From Betaproteobacteria bacterium (GTDB lineage: Bacteria; Pseudomonadota; Gammaproteobacteria; Burkholderiales; Casimicrobiaceae): 64,000 nt of DNA. This document shows positions 63,164-64,000 of this stretch, piece by piece (within the stretch, counting starts at the first letter, position 1; every line of letters begins with the position of its first letter). The stretch is taken from assembly GCA_029884335.1 (NCBI GenBank), contig JAOUIA010000013.1, forward strand, positions 1-64,000, in the 5' to 3' direction. The notes beneath the pieces are model-generated. The model searched no databases and was not told the DNA's origin. It saw only the letters and a list, made by a program, of their open reading frames with translations. A program made the position numbers and the translations under genes.

Positions 63164-64000
63164 ATGCTCCGCCGCATCGCCGCCGCCGCGCTCGCGGCCC
63201 TCGCCCTGCCCGTCGCCGCGCAGGGCCAGCTCAACGTCTACTGCAGCTCGCCGAACACCGCGTGGTGCCAGGGGCTCGCCAACGGCTTCGAGAAGGCGAC
63301 GGGCACGCGCGTCGCCGTGATCCAGAAGGCCACCGGCGAGATGCTCGCGCAGATCAAGGCCGAGCGCGACAACCCGAAGGGCGACGTGTGGTGGGCGGGC
63401 CCGGGCGACGCGTACCTGCAGGCGGCCGAGGAGGGCCTGCTCGACGCCTACCGCTCGCCGAAGGTCGCCGAGCTGCAGCCGTGGGCGCAGCGCATCACCG
63501 ACATCTCGAAGGACCGGGTGTCCGGCGTCTACGGCGGCATCATCGCGCTGGGCTACAACACCGAGATCATGGCGAAGAAGAAGCTCGCCGTGCCGCGCTG
63601 CTGGAAGGACCTCGCCAACCCCGCGTACAAGGGCGAGATCATGTTCGGCAACCCGAACTCCTCGGGCACCGCGTACCTGATGCTGGCGACGCTCGTGCAG
63701 GTGTTCGGCGAGGACGCCGCGTTCCGCTACATGCGCGACGTGCACCCGAACGTCAACCAGTACGCGCGCTCCGGCATCGGGCCGATGACCGCGGTGACGC
63801 GCGGCGAGACAGCGCTGGGCAGCACGGTGCTGCACGGCGTCATCAACGAGATCGTGCGCGGCTTCCCGGTCGAGCCGGTGCTGCCCTGCGAAGGCGTGGG
63901 CTACGAGATCGGCTCGACCGCGATCATCAAGGGCGCGCGCAACCCGGACGCCGCGCGCAGGTTCGTCGACTTCGCGCTCTCCGCCGAGGGGCAGAAGATC
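63164..64000 (+). CDS. Iron(III)-type ABC transporter binding protein, paralog, C-terminus cut
   Basis: Not in the ORF track because it runs off the right edge. The translation begins MLRRIAAAALAALALPVAAQG (signal peptide) then QLNVYCSSPNTAWCQGLANGFEKATG and stays open for 279 codons. It aligns with its neighbour throughout: paired Cys (CSSPNTAWC), GYNTEIMAKKKLAVPRCWKDL, NPNSSGTAYLMLATLVQVFGEDAAF. A ribosome binding site AAAGGG lies eight bases before the ATG. Permease and ATPase genes probably follow outside the window. Confidence 0.93.
   Translation, partial: MLRRIAAAALAALALPVAAQGQLNVYCSSPNTAWCQGLANGFEKATGTRVAVIQKATGEMLAQIKAERDNPKGDVWWAGPGDAYLQAAEEGLLDAYRSPKVAELQPWAQRITDISKDRVSGVYGGIIALGYNTEIMAKKKLAVPRCWKDLANPAYKGEIMFGNPNSSGTAYLMLATLVQVFGEDAAFRYMRDVHPNVNQYARSGIGPMTAVTRGETALGSTVLHGVINEIVRGFPVEPVLPCEGVGYEIGSTAIIKGARNPDAARRFVDFALSAEGQKI

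Overview
The window is very GC-rich, tightly packed DNA that reads as the chromosome of a betaproteobacterium (Burkholderiales-like). The main evidence is the order tpiA-secG-tRNA-Leu-nuoABCDEFG, the Tct/Bug-type tricarboxylate transporter, TAXI-TRAP and HAAT transporters, a CobD/CbiB-family protein of the Burkholderiales type, and a PsiF protein. This lineage call is inference from gene content; no rRNA gene is present. I see no transposase, integrase, phage gene or CRISPR array, and no recognisable transcription-factor gene in the whole 64 kb.

Layout. (1) 1-8105, minus strand: NADH dehydrogenase nuoG (cut by the window edge) back to nuoA, tRNA-Leu(GAG), secG and tpiA, with a good sigma70-type promoter before tpiA. 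(2) 8135-11273, minus: tctA-tctB-tctC tricarboxylate transporter. (3) 11372-21204, minus: a long transport array read livG-livF-livK-livH-livM-dppB-dppC-dppD-dppF and then an N-formylglutamate amidohydrolase. The peptide transporter has no binding-protein gene of its own here. (4) 21427-26652: acyl-CoA metabolism (fused CoA-transferase, crotonase-like protein, acyl-CoA synthetase) and a PduO-type cobalamin adenosyltransferase. (5) 26728-28373, minus: two small paralogous one-helix membrane proteins and psiF. (6) 28628-36838, plus: DAHP synthase, then a polyphosphate-linked pair (CYTH-CHAD protein and a two-domain PPK2), yheT, a phosphohexomutase, a GNAT enzyme and threonine ammonia-lyase. (7) 36956-43160, minus: cyanide-insensitive-type cydAB, a TAXI-TRAP transporter and a NUDIX hydrolase. 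(8) 43584-48345: lipoprotein hydrolase, orn, M48 peptidase, phhB and rsgA, followed by two MITE-like palindromic elements. (9) 48349-58784: a CobD/CbiB-like gene split by a frameshift, acetoacetyl-CoA synthetase, a thioesterase with an EtfD-like membrane Fe-S protein, a divergent ETF:ubiquinone oxidoreductase, and pyruvate phosphate dikinase. (10) 58819-64000: ROK kinase, a twin-RCK potassium channel, a DUF6394-type membrane protein, and two tandem iron(III)-type binding proteins, the second cut by the window edge.

How it fits together: the region combines respiration entry points (complex I, two different electron routes from ETF to quinone, bd oxidase) with import and activation of organic acids, amino acids and acyl compounds. 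The most unusual points are: REP-like repeat clusters placed just downstream of the binding-protein gene in two separate transport operons; an EtfD-like protein that has lost all the recognisable cysteines of its first CCG motif while keeping the second; a CoA-transferase with Asp where the family has its catalytic Glu; two tandem small membrane proteins sharing a signature and an upstream motif; and a pair of adjacent long-palindrome elements downstream of rsgA.
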